This document shows positions 1 to 14,656 of a stretch of 64,000 nt of DNA, piece by piece (the stretch's first letter is position 1; each line of letters begins with the position of its first letter). Source of the DNA: Colwellia maritima. Lineage in GTDB: Bacteria; Pseudomonadota; Gammaproteobacteria; Enterobacterales; Alteromonadaceae. The stretch spans positions 62,001-126,000 of the forward strand of contig NZ_JAKKSL010000004.1 of the NCBI RefSeq assembly GCF_022669015.1, read 5' to 3'. The notes under the pieces were generated by a model. The model ran no database searches, was not told where the DNA came from, and worked only from the letters and a program-made list of their open reading frames with translations. The position numbers and the translations under genes were made by a program.

Positions 1-535
1 TAGTGGTATCAACAAGCGGCGTTTTTGAACCTCGCCCTGCTAAGGTATAAAAAGCCCATGCTATGCCTGAGATTGCCATTAATAAAAATCCAGTCAATGA
101 AGGCGCGCTCGCACTTGGCATCAATAAAATGATTAGCCCTATAAAAGCGATAGCCAGACCTAGCCACTCAATTAAAATAAGTTTTTTCCCTTTGAATATA
201 TCAGACATAATCATGGTGACCTGTACGGCACCAAATAAAATTAATGCACCTGTGCCTGTATCTAAACTGATATAGGCATAGGAAAATGCACCCGCGTAGA
301 CAAATAAAAAGAAAGCAGAGAGCCGGCTGCCGCCTTTCATATTAATGCTTTTTTTGGGACTTTTATGCGCGCTAATAGAGATTAATAACAGGAGAAAAAT
401 AGCGCCTGAGAGCAGCCTAATGGAAGTAAAACTCGACGCATCAATAATATTATCATTCAATGCTAAGCGACATAAGACAGAATTCCCTGCAAACGCGATA
501 AGCGCGAGGGTAGTTAAAAAAGTTGTTTTAAGCAT
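1..535 (-). CDS. EamA/DMT-family membrane transporter, N-terminal part, cut by window edge
   Basis: Reading the minus strand from an ATG at 533-535 gives 178 codons without a stop up to the window edge, so the C-terminal part is missing. The protein is strongly hydrophobic, with membrane segments near residues 4-22, 40-56, 74-92, 95-112, 120-140 and 147-165. Small residues and a GNSVLCRLAL stretch near the start fit the EamA (drug/metabolite transporter) fold, an inner-membrane exporter or permease with ten helices. The substrate cannot be told. It is transcribed away from the LysR gene at 902, which could be its regulator because LysR genes often sit divergent to their target. That link is inference. 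Confidence 0.75.
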   Translation of the reverse strand, partial: MLKTTFLTTLALIAFAGNSVLCRLALNDNIIDASSFTSIRLLSGAIFLLLLISISAHKSPKKSINMKGGSRLSAFFLFVYAGAFSYAYISLDTGTGALILFGAVQVTMIMSDIFKGKKLILIEWLGLAIAFIGLIILLMPSASAPSLTGFLLMAISGIAWAFYTLAGRGSKTPLVDTT

Positions 536-796
536 TTGCTAACAGAGCGCCTAGTATCTATAAATTATCTCAATTAGAACATTATGGTACTAACAGAACA
601 ATCAATTCTTTCGGTCTATGGGCACCATAAGCTAAAGTTTGTTGAATATCTACGGTTTTTGATGGGCCTGAGACTCATACAATTGTGCCAGTTGCTGCAA
701 TACATGATTGCGCACTGGAGATAATTTCGGGTAATAATGGGTTATCAAGGGTTTTTATAAAAATTATCAGTTAGCGATAACATAACCATTTTTTTA

Positions 797-825
797 TTGT
801 TAACATCTGCTCTGCCTTGTATAAA
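797..825 (+). promoter_or_regulatory. Candidate sigma70 promoter of the LysR gene
   Basis: TTGTTA (797-802) and TATAAA (820-825) are separated by 17 bp and lie about 75 bp before the LysR start codon. The rest of the gap 536-901 is AT-rich and I see no further gene in it. Confidence 0.4.
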
Positions 826-901
826 AGGCTAATAATCTGCTGTGAAAATAATCAGCAAAGTTCAAGCCCCTAACCTATGGCTTCTAAAAACGGTGTAATA
901 T

Positions 902-1802
902 ATGTTGATTGCAAATGAGTTATCGCTTTTTGCTTTGGTCGTTGAGGCTAAATCTTTTAATAAAGCTGCAGAACTGGCCCAAATGTCGACACCTGCGTTA
1001 AGCAAGCGAATTTCAAAACTTGAAGCAAGCTTAGGCGTACAGTTACTTTATAGAACAACACGGCGATTAAGTCTAACTGAGGCAGGGACGAACTTATACC
1101 AACATGCAAAAACGGTGAATGGACAAGTTTCTCAAGCATTAGCAGAGTTAAGCCATTACAGCGAAACGATTAGTGGACATATTAAATTAACGGTTCCAAC
1201 GATTTCTGGCGAACTACTACTGGCTGAAATTATTGCTGAGTTTTGCCATAAGTACCCTGATATCAGTGTTGATTTACGGCTTGAAAATCAGTTTGTTGAC
1301 ATGGTAAAAGAAGGGGTAGATCTTGCTATAAGAACGGGGGTACTTGAGGATTCAAGCCTGATAGCGAAACCGTTACTCACCTCACACTGGGTTGTGTGTT
1401 GCTCTCCTAAATATATCGAACATTATGGTGAGCCGTTAACACCTAATGAATTGTCTCAACACAACTGTTTGGCTTATACTTATCAAGATCAAGGAGCTTA
1501 TGATTGGCGTTTTACTCACGACAAAATGCAATATAATGTAAGAATATCAGGCAGCTTATCTACTAATAATGCTCAAGCATTACGTAAAGCAGCGTTATCG
1601 GTTATGGCATTGCCTATATTCCTCGATGCAGTGTTTATGAAGATCTTCAAGCGGGTAATTTAGTTGAATTAATGTCTGAATATAAACCAAGAACGTGGGC
1701 GTTTATGCGGTATATCCTTATACCAAATACTTACCTAATAAAATAAGACTATTGATTGAACATATTAAGCAAGGATATGAAGATTTAAAGCACTATTTTT
1801 AA
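902..1802 (+). CDS. LysR-family transcriptional regulator (two frameshifts)
   Basis: The first 60 residues form the LysR winged helix-turn-helix (SFNKAAELAQMSTPALSKRISKLE), followed by the periplasmic-binding-like effector domain from about residue 90. The continuous frame stops at 1663, but the family C-terminus continues in other frames (YEDLQAGNLVEL, then VYAVYPYTKYLPNK) to a stop at 1802, giving the usual length of about 300 residues. One indel lies near 1597-1602 (an A-G-Y-G-I-A-Y-I-P reading is restored by GCCGGT) and a second near 1697-1703 (W-P-V-Y restored by GGCCGGTT). The target is unknown; the divergent EamA transporter is the obvious candidate. Confidence 0.8.
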
Positions 1803-1806
1803 GATA

Positions 1807-1833
1807 TAGACCAACATTTTGTGTGTTGGTCTA
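1807..1833. other. Stem-loop between convergent LysR and metK
   Basis: TAGACCAACA (1807-1816) and TGTTGGTCTA (1824-1833) form a perfect 10-bp stem with a 7-nt loop, directly after the LysR stop codon. No clear T-tract follows on either strand, so it may stabilise or end either transcript but is not a textbook terminator. Confidence 0.5.
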
Positions 1834-1931
1834 ATGGTCGTTTGGCAAGGCATGTTAACAAAAGTACATAAATAGGATGTGCTTTATTGTCTTTTGTTCA
1901 TAACGCGGAGCTAGGATGAACCTTATAGCTA

Positions 1932-3122
1932 TTATGCAATACCCGCTGATTTACGTAAATCATCAGCTTTGTCGGTTTTTTCCCAACTAAATGCAGTAAA
2001 AGTATCATCTCCAACTGTCATTTCATAAGGTTCACGTCCAAAATGACCGTAAGCAGCGGTTTGCTGATACATAGGATGTAATAAATCCAAGATTTTTGTT
2101 ATGCCATAAGGGCGTAAATCGAAATGTTCACGTACAAGCTCAACCAAGCGTACTTCACTTATTTTACCTGTACCGAATGTATCAATAGAAATAGAAGTAG
2201 GCTCTGCAACACCAATGGCATAGGAAATTTGTATTTCACAGCGATCAGCTAAGCCGCCTGCAACAATGTTTTTTGCAACGTATCGGCCGGCATATGCTGC
2301 ACTACGATCAACCTTTGATGGATCTTTACCTGAGAATGCACCGCCGCCATGACGCGCCATGCCACCATAAGTATCAACAATGATTTTTCTACCCGTTAAA
2401 CCACAATCACCAACAGGCCCACCAATAACAAAACGTCCAGTGGGATTGATATGGTATTTTGTATTCTCTGTTAACAATTCAGCAGGTAGAACATGTCTAA
2501 TAATATTTTCCATTACGGCTTCTACTAGATCTTCTTGCTTTATATCAGGGTTGTGTTGAGTTGACAGTACTACAGTATCAATGGCAATAGGTTTATTGTC
2601 TTCGTAGATAAACGTTACTTGCGATTTAGCATCTGGTCGCAACCAAGGAAGAATACCTGATTTACGAGCTTCAGCTTGACGTTCAACTAAACGATGAGAG
2701 TAATATAATGGAGCGGGCATTAACGTTTCAGTTTCATTAGTAGCATAACCAAACATTAAACCTTGATCTCCTGCACCTTGATCTTCAGGTTTTGAACGGT
2801 CTACCCCTTGAGCAATTTCTGGGGATTGTTGACCGATTAGATTCATGATGCCACAGGTTTCACCATCAAAACCGACATCGGATGATGTATAACCAATATT
2901 ACTAATTACATTACGAGTGATCGTTTCTAAATCAACCCAAGCATCCGTACTGACTTCACCAGAAATAATTGCTACACCGGTTTTAACCATTGTTTCACAA
3001 GCAACACGGGCAAACTTATCTTTAGCAATAATAGCATCGAGAACCGCATCAGAAATTTGATCGGCAATTTTATCAGGATGACCTTCTGAAACAGACTCAG
3101 AAGTAAAAAAGTGTGTAGACAT
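1932..3122 (-). CDS. metK: S-adenosylmethionine synthase
   Basis: This enzyme makes S-adenosylmethionine from methionine and ATP in the cytoplasm. The 396-residue frame is intact and starts with the conserved [19 protein letters not shown]. Visible signatures are GHPDKI (14-19), [12 protein letters not shown] (116-127) and the glycine-rich P-loop-like GGGAFSGKD (259-267). The C-terminus is about 12 residues longer than the E. coli enzyme. The start is supported by a GAGGG sequence before the ATG. MetJ-type boxes at 3269-3292 indicate methionine repression. A GCCGGC in the gene at about 2286 is intact, unlike similar sites in several neighbours. Confidence 0.97.
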   Translation of the reverse strand: MSTHFFTSESVSEGHPDKIADQISDAVLDAIIAKDKFARVACETMVKTGVAIISGEVSTDAWVDLETITRNVISNIGYTSSDVGFDGETCGIMNLIGQQSPEIAQGVDRSKPEDQGAGDQGLMFGYATNETETLMPAPLYYSHRLVERQAEARKSGILPWLRPDAKSQVTFIYEDNKPIAIDTVVLSTQHNPDIKQEDLVEAVMENIIRHVLPAELLTENTKYHINPTGRFVIGGPVGDCGLTGRKIIVDTYGGMARHGGGAFSGKDPSKVDRSAAYAGRYVAKNIVAGGLADRCEIQISYAIGVAEPTSISIDTFGTGKISEVRLVELVREHFDLRPYGITKILDLLHPMYQQTAAYGHFGREPYEMTVGDDTFTAFSWEKTDKADDLRKSAGIA

Positions 3123-3268
3123 AAACCCTCAACAACTAAACTTTGATGTTAATACTTTGTGATAAATAGATAACCTAATTAAACCAGATAGTTAAGGTAT
3201 AGTATTTATCAACTTTAATACAATAATAGGCAGAGTTTACCTTGATAAGTATAAACTATCTACCTTTT

Positions 3269-3292
3269 TTACGCCTAGACGTCTAAATGGCT
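3269..3292. promoter_or_regulatory. Tandem met boxes (MetJ operator) upstream of metK
   Basis: A perfect AGACGTCT (3277-3284) is flanked on both sides by 8-mers that each match 5 of 8 positions (TTACGCCT and AAATGGCT), giving three tandem met boxes. This is the known arrangement of MetJ operators in gammaproteobacteria. A TATACT-like -10 for metK lies just downstream on the minus strand (3248-3253). The other sequence between metK and the 6S RNA (3123-3654) shows no gene. Confidence 0.7.
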
Positions 3293-3654
3293 TAAATTTA
3301 AAAACAAAAATAATAGATAAACTGCTATGGGTAAATGGGAAATTATCCATGTATTTATACCCGTTTCATTAATTAAGTGATCTATTTAAAATTGCCAAAT
3401 TCAAGGCATTTATTGGAATAACGAGTTGTTCTAATTATTAAATAAATAACGATGTCGTTGGTGATTTTAGCAAGTAGGTCCATATATGGTATAACACTAC
3501 ACACATAAAAAGCTCTGCCAATTAGTTATACCAGTACATATATAGTAGGACATATAGCAGTATAGAAAGAATTTAGTTATGAGAGTTGTACGTTCGTTTA
3601 TTAGGAGCGTTTCGAGGGAGATTATAGGTAGCAATTATTACATATAGAATTAAA

Positions 3655-3838
3655 AGGTTCTTCCAAGGTGCCGCAGTAAACCGTAGTCCTGAACACCGTG
3701 TGTTCAGGGCGGAAGTATTATGTTAACCGTAGGCTTCCCGATACGTGCCGGGCTTGCACAATAGCTAATAGTCAACTCCCTAGGGTAAAACTTATCGGCT
3801 CAGGGACATAGTCACTTACAAACACCCCAGAAGATTTT
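3655..3838 (-). ncRNA. ssrS: 6S RNA (RNA polymerase sigma70 regulator)
   Basis: 6S RNA binds sigma70-RNA polymerase by mimicking an open promoter in stationary phase. On the minus strand the sequence has the conserved CCTGAGCCGATAAG on the 5' side, GGGAAGCCT in the middle, the hairpin CTGAACACACGGTGTTCAG, and ACTGCGGCACC on the 3' side, in the same order as E. coli 6S. The terminal arms (3823-3834 and 3659-3670) pair over 12 bp including G-U pairs. The length of about 180 nt fits. A perfect TATAAT lies at 3841-3846 immediately upstream. It sits between metK and the rrn operon, and I see no zapA or ygfA neighbour. Confidence 0.9.
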
Positions 3839-3840
3839 CC

Positions 3841-3846
3841 ATTATA
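3841..3846 (-). promoter_or_regulatory. -10 box of the 6S RNA promoter
   Basis: The minus strand reads TATAAT, placed about 6-7 nt before the predicted 5' end of 6S RNA. No good -35 hexamer is visible 16-18 bp upstream. Confidence 0.55.
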
Positions 3847-4066
3847 GCTGAATTTTAATGTGGAATAAGCTTTTTTTAACTGGTTTGAGTTGTTTGCTTA
3901 TTATTTAGCTATATATGTTTCTATTATAAATAAACTAACACACTGCTATATAGAAGGGATATTGGGCGAAGGATGAATGTTTAGATTAATAAAACCGCAA
4001 TATCGGTAAGGTTTGTACGAATGCTAAGCAGTTAAACAATTATTACGTTTTTTTTACAAAAAAGAG

Positions 4067-4094
4067 TTGACGTCAGCATATAAATCTCTACAAT
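4067..4094 (+). promoter_or_regulatory. rrn promoter P1
   Basis: TTGACG (4067-4072) and TACAAT (4089-4094) with 16-bp spacing are followed by a GC-rich discriminator GCGCTCC, as in stringently controlled rRNA promoters. Confidence 0.75.
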
Positions 4095-4249
4095 GCGCTC
4101 CAGTTCCAAGGGGTTCAGCCAAAAAGCTTAACCAACTGGATGTTTTGATAAGTTATCTCGCTACTTATTTAAGTAAACAAGTTAACTTAACGTTTTAAAA
4201 TGAAAAGCTTGGAAGTTTAAAAAAACTTTTAAATAAATTCAAAAAAACG

Positions 4250-4277
4250 TTGACATCAAAACTCGGAAGCGTATGAT
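4250..4277 (+). promoter_or_regulatory. rrn promoter P2
   Basis: A perfect TTGACA (4250-4255) and TATGAT (4272-4277) with 16-bp spacing lie about 350 bp before 16S, forming a tandem pair with P1. A-tracts upstream (4219-4248) may act as an UP element. Confidence 0.8.
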
Positions 4278-4367
4278 ACGCATCCTGCTTCGGGGCAACA
4301 GCAACGAAGCAAAGGTTAATTCCAAAGTAACGAACGAATGCGATTCTTACTTATCTTCTTAAGAAGA

Positions 4368-4410
4368 TGTTCTTTAACAATTAGTTATCATGCAATTTGT
4401 GTGGATACTC
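4368..4410 (+). promoter_or_regulatory. rrn leader boxA and 5' RNase III stem of 16S
   Basis: TGTTCTTTAACA at 4368-4379 is the boxA antitermination element. The segment 4384-4410 is complementary to 6207-6233 behind 16S, with about two mismatches over 27 nt, forming the long processing stem that brackets 16S rRNA. Confidence 0.75.
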
Positions 4411-4626
4411 ACATTAACTTGTTTTTACATAGTTCTTTAGCTTTTATTAGCGAGAACAAAAAAACGCTTTAATGAATGATGTTCACATAAATGAATACTT
4501 TTCTTCGGAAAGGTAATACTTATATATGTAATGTGTATCAAATTTTTTGATACACGACAGAATTCATTGAGCAGTAACACATCATTATTACTTCGGTAAA
4601 AAGGGTGAGGTTACACAAACGATTTT

Positions 4627-6167
<1,541 letters not shown>

Positions 6168-6253
6168 TCTTGAAGTAAAAACGATTAATGAAAGCCTCGG
6201 CTTTACGAGTATTCACACAAATTACATGATAACAAATTAGAAGAAACCCTGAT

Positions 6254-6329
6254 GGGGCTATAGCTCAGGCGGGAGAGCGCCTGCCTTGCACGCAGGAGGT
6301 CAGCAGTTCGATCCTGCTTAGCTCCACCA
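6254..6329 (+). tRNA. tRNA-Ala (anticodon TGC)
   Basis: A 76-nt cloverleaf with encoded CCA; the anticodon TGC is at 6287-6289. It is the only tRNA in the 16S-23S spacer: no tRNA-Ile is present, unlike the common Ile-Ala pair. Confidence 0.97.
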
Positions 6330-6987
6330 TTTTGATTTTTACGGCGTTACTTGAATACTCGCATAAGAGACACTATGCGTCGTATCCAAAAGCCTTGTAA
6401 AAAACAAAATCACCATCTGATCTTCTTTAATTGAACAAAGAAGCCAAATTTAAATTATCTTTTTGATAAATTAAATTTGGTTTTTTAAACCAAATTTCTT
6501 AGCGAATGCGACTAAGAGATGAGTTCTTTAACAATCTGGAAAGCTGATATAAATACCGATATTTATAGGGCAAGCACGGTGTCGCGCTGTTGCTCGCATA
6601 ACTATAAATATCAAGCTGTTATTTATCCAATATCGTGGGTAAATAATGGTGATAAGGCGTTCTCCTCGAATGTCTTATCAAATTGTTTTTAACGTTTGTT
6701 TTTAAACAAATGTTATGAGCTCTTATTCAAGTAACTCATCACTTTTATTTAGCAATAAATGAAGTGAAGTGCGTGAAAATGTCAGACTTTACAATTAACT
6801 CGGTTTAGTCACCGAGTAGTCTAAAATGTTTGAAATGTCTTTTCTCTTATTATAAGAAAAATGATTTTTCGCAGGATTTTGGCTTGTTAGACAAGGCGCT
6901 TATTTGTGACGTGTAGTTTCTTCTACACAAACACGTAAGCAACACAGTATAACAATCAAAAGACAATGAAACAATTTGGGGTTGTAT
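6330..6987 (+). other. 16S-23S spacer after tRNA-Ala, with second boxA
   Basis: The stretch has no gene. It contains a boxA copy GTTCTTTAACAA (6523-6534), which keeps antitermination through 23S, and AT-rich inverted segments around 6445-6500 (AAATTTAAAT/ATTTAAATTT and AAATTTGG/CCAAATTT types), probably processing hairpins. Confidence 0.6.
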
Positions 6988-9878
<2,891 letters not shown>

Positions 9879-10056
9879 ACAACACCCAAGTGGTTTTGTG
9901 TGAAGACTGACAAATAAAGGCTATGAGAATAGCAATATCACGCACGTGAGACTTGAATGAATAAATGTATTTATATCGTAGGTGAGAAATATTCTTGCTT
10001 AAGTGCTTTCCAAGATTGCTAATTACCAACGTAAGTTGAGTGATTAAAAAGTTTTT

Positions 10057-10173
10057 GTTTAGCGACAATAGCGCTGTGGTACCACCTGACTCCATTCCGA
10101 ACTCAGAAGTGAAACGCAGTAGCGCCGATGGTAGTGTGGGAGTTCCCATGTGAGAGTAGGACATTGCTAAACT
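10057..10173 (+). rRNA. rrf: 5S ribosomal RNA
   Basis: The terminal helix GTTTAGC (10057-10063)/GCTAAAC (10166-10172) encloses the conserved core CCACCTGACTCCATTCCGAA and GAAGTGAAACGCAGTAGCGC. The length of about 117 nt is normal. Confidence 0.95.
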
Positions 10174-10183
10174 TCTATTAAGA

Positions 10184-10214
10184 GAAGCCCGATTCGAAAG
10201 AGTCGGGCTTTTTG
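10184..10214 (+). terminator. Rho-independent terminator of the rrn operon
   Basis: AGCCCGA (10186-10192) pairs with TCGGGCT (10203-10209), followed by a run of five T. It directly follows 5S. Confidence 0.9.
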
Positions 10215-10241
10215 CTGTGTGGGAATTTAAAATAAAATTAA

Positions 10242-10396
10242 CGACAATTGCACAGCAGCAATAATAGCGCAGTGGCACCACCTGACTCCATTCGCATATA
10301 CTGCCGCGGCGCCCAGAAGTGAAACGCAGTAGCGCCGGATGGTGCAAAGCGTGTGGGTGTTCTTCTCTTTAGGTGAGATTAGGACATCGCTAAACT
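10242..10396 (+). pseudogene. Degenerate second 5S-like copy
   Basis: The segment repeats the 5S core almost base for base (CCACCTGACTCCATTC, CAGAAGTGAAACGCAGTAGC, GGACATCGCTAAAC) but carries extra blocks: about 14 nt near 10250, about 14 nt in place of CGAACT after 10292, a CAAAGC insert near 10344, and changes near 10360. The 5' terminal-helix strand is altered (TTAACG instead of TTTAGCG), so a normal 5S fold is unlikely. It is followed by a copy of the rrn terminator hairpin, which suggests a tandem duplication of the whole 5S-terminator unit that then decayed. Assembly error is the alternative. Confidence 0.7.
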
Positions 10397-10421
10397 TCTA
10401 TTCGAATGAAAGCTCATGAGA

Positions 10422-10446
10422 AGCCCGATTCGAAAAAGTCGGGCTT
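10422..10446 (+). terminator. Second copy of the rrn terminator hairpin
   Basis: AGCCCGA (10422-10428)/TCGGGCT (10439-10445) is the same stem as at 10186-10209, with only three T residues before A-rich sequence. Confidence 0.55.
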
Positions 10447-10479
10447 TAAAATTTATTATTCTAACTAAGAGAAGAGTTG

Positions 10480-11832
<1,353 letters not shown>

Positions 11833-12064
11833 GTATTTTCCTTTCCATTTTCAATAAATATAGAGATATCGAATAATTGTTCGTGTTTTAATATACGGTT
11901 AAAAAAATTGTTTAACTAGGTAAGATCCAATTTTGATGTTCATATTATCAAAGATATGATCGCCGCTGTAATGCTATTTTGAGCAAGAAATTTACTTAGT
12001 GTTATATCATCTAGTGATTAAGTTACAATGGCTTTAAACAATGTAAATAGTTAAGATTTTACGA

Positions 12065-12466
12065 TTAACCACCAATAAACTTAACTTTGAATCCATCCTT
12101 TTCAAGAACACCTTTAATGACTTCTCGTTTATCACCTTGAATTTCGATTACTTCATTAACTACTGTGCCTCCGGTACCACAGATTTTTTTTAGTTTTTTA
12201 GCTAACTCTTTTAATGCTTTTGTATCAAGCCCTAATCCACTTATTGTGACTACGCCTTTGCCCTTACGACCTTTTGTTTCTCTGCGCACGTGAGCAAAGC
12301 CATCACTTGACGAAAATGGCTGAGTTTGTTGTTTAGGTTTGATACGGCCTGTGTTTGTAGAATAAACTAATGATTGATCCGTATCATCAGCGCTATTCTC
12401 TTTTTTTAGTGGCTCTTTACCAAAGGCGGCTGCGAGATCGGCAAGGCTAGTTAATTTATCACTCAT
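12065..12466 (-). CDS. yciH: SUI1/eIF1-family translation factor YciH
   Basis: An intact 133-residue protein with the SUI1 fold in the last 80 residues: VTISGLGLDTKALKELAKKL, then CGTGGTV and IQGDKREVIKGVL, typical of bacterial YciH, a homologue of eIF1 thought to influence initiation fidelity. The N-terminal 55 residues are polar and low complexity, probably a disordered tail. It is monocistronic by spacing: 137 bp separate it from etfA, and the gap to gdhA shows nothing else. Confidence 0.9.
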   Translation of the reverse strand: MSDKLTSLADLAAAFGKEPLKKENSADDTDQSLVYSTNTGRIKPKQQTQPFSSSDGFAHVRRETKGRKGKGVVTISGLGLDTKALKELAKKLKKICGTGGTVVNEVIEIQGDKREVIKGVLEKDGFKVKFIGG

Positions 12467-12520
12467 AAAATTTTTACCTAGTTAATACATATGTGCAGTG
12501 ATGCTTTTGGGATATTGATC

Positions 12521-12550
12521 AAGAAAAAAGCCACTACAAGAGTGGCTTTA
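12521..12550 (-). terminator. Terminator of etfBA
   Basis: On the minus strand AGCCACT (12541-12547) and AGTGGCT (12529-12535) form a 7-bp stem with a 5-nt loop followed by a T6 run, about 50 bp after the etfA stop. Confidence 0.8.
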
Positions 12551-12602
12551 TTATAACAGTTTTACCATTACCTTAAAGTGTGGATACAACCCGTTTCTAA
12601 AT

Positions 12603-13529
12603 CTATAATTTAGCTTCAAGCTCTGGTAGTGCATCGAATAAATCAGCAACAATACCGTAATCAGCAACTTGGAAAATAGGCGCTTCAGGATCTTTGTTGA
12701 TCGCTACGATGATCTTTGAATCTTTCATACCGACTAAATGTTGAATTGCCCCACTAATACCAACAGCAATATATAGGTCAGGAGCAACAATTTTACCTGT
12801 TTGCCCTACTTGCATATCGTTAGGTACAAAGCCTGCATCTACTGCAGCACGAGAAGCGCCAATAGCAGCGCCTAACTTGTCTGCAATACCATCAAGTAAT
12901 TTGAAGTTATCGCCATTTTGCATTCCACGACCACCAGAGATAATAACACTAGCAGCACCTAGATCAGGTCGTTCAGATTTAGTTAATTCATCACTTACGT
13001 GGCTAGAATTTCCGGCGTCAGTGACAATATTTAATACGACTACTTCGGCATTACCATCGGTTGCGACAGCATCAAAACCTGTTGAACGTACTGTAATTAC
13101 TTTTTTACTATCTAAACTTTGAACCGTTGCAATAGCGTTACCGGCATAAATTGGACGAATAAAAGTATCACTACTTTCTACGCCAATGATATCTGAAATT
13201 TGAGTTACGTCCAGAAGTGCTGCTACACGTGGCATAAAGTTTTTGCCTGTTGTTAGTGCTGTCGCGATAATATGCTCATAATCAGCAGCAAGTTCAACAA
13301 CTAGTAAACTGATATTTTCTGCTAACTGGTGCTCATAAGCGGCATTGTCAGCAGCTAAAACTTTACTTACACCATTTACCTTAGCTGCAGCATCAACAAC
13401 GCTTTGGCAATTATAGCCGGCAACTAATATGGTAATATCTTGGCCAATAGCTTGAGCTGCGGCAACTGTTTTAAGTGTTTCAGCCTTTAATGTGCTGTTA
13501 TCGTGTTCTGCAAATACTAAAATACTCAT
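12603..13529 (-). CDS. etfA: Electron transfer flavoprotein alpha subunit
   Basis: EtfA with EtfB forms the FAD-carrying heterodimer that takes electrons from acyl-CoA dehydrogenases and passes them to ETF-ubiquinone oxidoreductase. The 308-residue protein has the C-terminal FAD-binding domain ([20 protein letters not shown], then [19 protein letters not shown] and [10 protein letters not shown]), all canonical. Its start overlaps the etfB stop by 4 nt (13526-13529), so the two are translationally coupled. The divergent ETF-QO gene completes the chain. Length and motifs are normal. Confidence 0.96.
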   Translation of the reverse strand: MSILVFAEHDNSTLKAETLKTVAAAQAIGQDITILVAGYNCQSVVDAAAKVNGVSKVLAADNAAYEHQLAENISLLVVELAADYEHIIATALTTGKNFMPRVAALLDVTQISDIIGVESSDTFIRPIYAGNAIATVQSLDSKKVITVRSTGFDAVATDGNAEVVVLNIVTDAGNSSHVSDELTKSERPDLGAASVIISGGRGMQNGDNFKLLDGIADKLGAAIGASRAAVDAGFVPNDMQVGQTGKIVAPDLYIAVGISGAIQHLVGMKDSKIIVAINKDPEAPIFQVADYGIVADLFDALPELEAKL

Positions 13530-14278
13530 GAGATCACCTTGGCTTCATTTTTTAATTTTTCTACTAATTCATCAATTGTTTCAACAACAATACCTGCTTG
13601 ACGCTCTGCCGGAGGTGTTACTTTTAGTAACTTGGTACGTGGCGATAAATCAATGCCAAAATCAGCGGCGTTTTTAACATCTAACGGCTTACGTTTTGCT
13701 TTCATTATATTAGGTAAAGATGCATAGCGAGGTTCATTTAAGCGCAAATCAGTTGTTACTATAGCAGGCATGTTTAGTGCTAGTGTTTGTAAGCCACCGT
13801 CTACTTCACGCGTAACATTGACTTTATCGCCTTCAATTTTAACTTCAGAAGCAAAAGTGCCTTGTGGCATTCCGGTAAGTGCGCCTAGCATCTGACCTGT
13901 TTGATTGTTGTCACTATCAATAGCTTGTTTGCCTAAAATAACTAATTGCGGTTGCTCTTCTTCAACAATTTTTTGTAAAAGTTTAGCAATATTTAATGAG
14001 TCTAACGTTTCGCTTGTTTCAATTTGAATAGCACGATCAGCTCCTAAAGCGAGTGCAGTGCGTAGCTGTTCTTGACAAGATTTATCACCAATAGATACTG
14101 CGATAACTTCTGTTGCAATACCTGCTTCTTTAAGACGAACAGCTTCTTCTACAGCAATTTCACAAAAAGGGTTGATTGCCATTTTTACGTTAGCAAGATC
14201 TACATTTGAATTATCGGGTTTTACGCGAACTTTGACGTTATAGTCAATAACACGTTTTATAGGAACTAATACTTTCAT
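13526..14278 (-). CDS. etfB: Electron transfer flavoprotein beta subunit
   Basis: The 250-residue protein starts [20 protein letters not shown] and carries the family signature around the AMP-binding site ([34 protein letters not shown]). It is the first gene of the etfBA operon and partners EtfA. It is divergent from the ETF-QO gene, with a 378-bp shared intergenic region. Membership in a fatty-acid-degradation regulon is suggested by the PsrA-like palindromes in that region, though these sit nearer to the ETF-QO gene. Confidence 0.96.
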   Translation of the reverse strand: MKVLVPIKRVIDYNVKVRVKPDNSNVDLANVKMAINPFCEIAVEEAVRLKEAGIATEVIAVSIGDKSCQEQLRTALALGADRAIQIETSETLDSLNIAKLLQKIVEEEQPQLVILGKQAIDSDNNQTGQMLGALTGMPQGTFASEVKIEGDKVNVTREVDGGLQTLALNMPAIVTTDLRLNEPRYASLPNIMKAKRKPLDVKNAADFGIDLSPRTKLLKVTPPAERQAGIVVETIDELVEKLKNEAKVIS

Positions 14279-14548
14279 CGTTGCCTCTGGGGTTGTTTAT
14301 TTAGTAAAAAACTCATTTAGTATAAAACTAAGCTATATCAAAATTAATTATTACGCAAAAGATTACTATTGCTTTACGTAAACGTCAATGTAATCTTGGT
14401 GAAAACTTTCAAAGTAAGATACAATATCTGTACTTTCATAAGTAATTACGGTTTTGTTTTAAACAGGTAACCAATAAAGCATAGTATAAATTGTTATTTT
14501 AACTACGCTAAGGTGATATTTAATAGATTCTATACTGGAAATATCATC

Positions 14549-14577
14549 TTGCTTGGTAACCACTAATGAGATACTAT
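14549..14577 (+). promoter_or_regulatory. Candidate promoter of the ETF-QO gene
   Basis: TTGCTT (14549-14554) and TACTAT (14572-14577) are spaced by 17 bp. The -10 runs directly into the first palindrome at 14577, so a bound repressor would cover the start site. Apart from this and the operators, the 378-bp etfB/ETF-QO gap shows no gene. Confidence 0.5.
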
Positions 14578-14610
14578 CAAACACCTGTTTGAATATCAAA
14601 CACCTGTTTG
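14577..14610. promoter_or_regulatory. Two tandem PsrA-like operators
   Basis: The perfect palindrome TCAAACAccTGTTTGA occurs twice, at 14577-14592 and 14595-14610, 18 bp apart and 47 bp before the ETF-QO start codon. The CAAAC/GTTTG half-sites match the known motif of PsrA, the TetR-family fatty-acid-responsive repressor of beta-oxidation and ETF genes in gammaproteobacteria. Assignment to PsrA is inference from motif and target. Confidence 0.7.
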
Positions 14611-14656
14611 AATTTTTATAATAAATATCTATAAATAAATAATATTGGGAGATACC

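Noticed and set aside
10184..10446. A repeat array or CRISPR after 5S
   Set aside because: There are only two units, each a 5S-terminator segment, with no short regular repeats and spacers.
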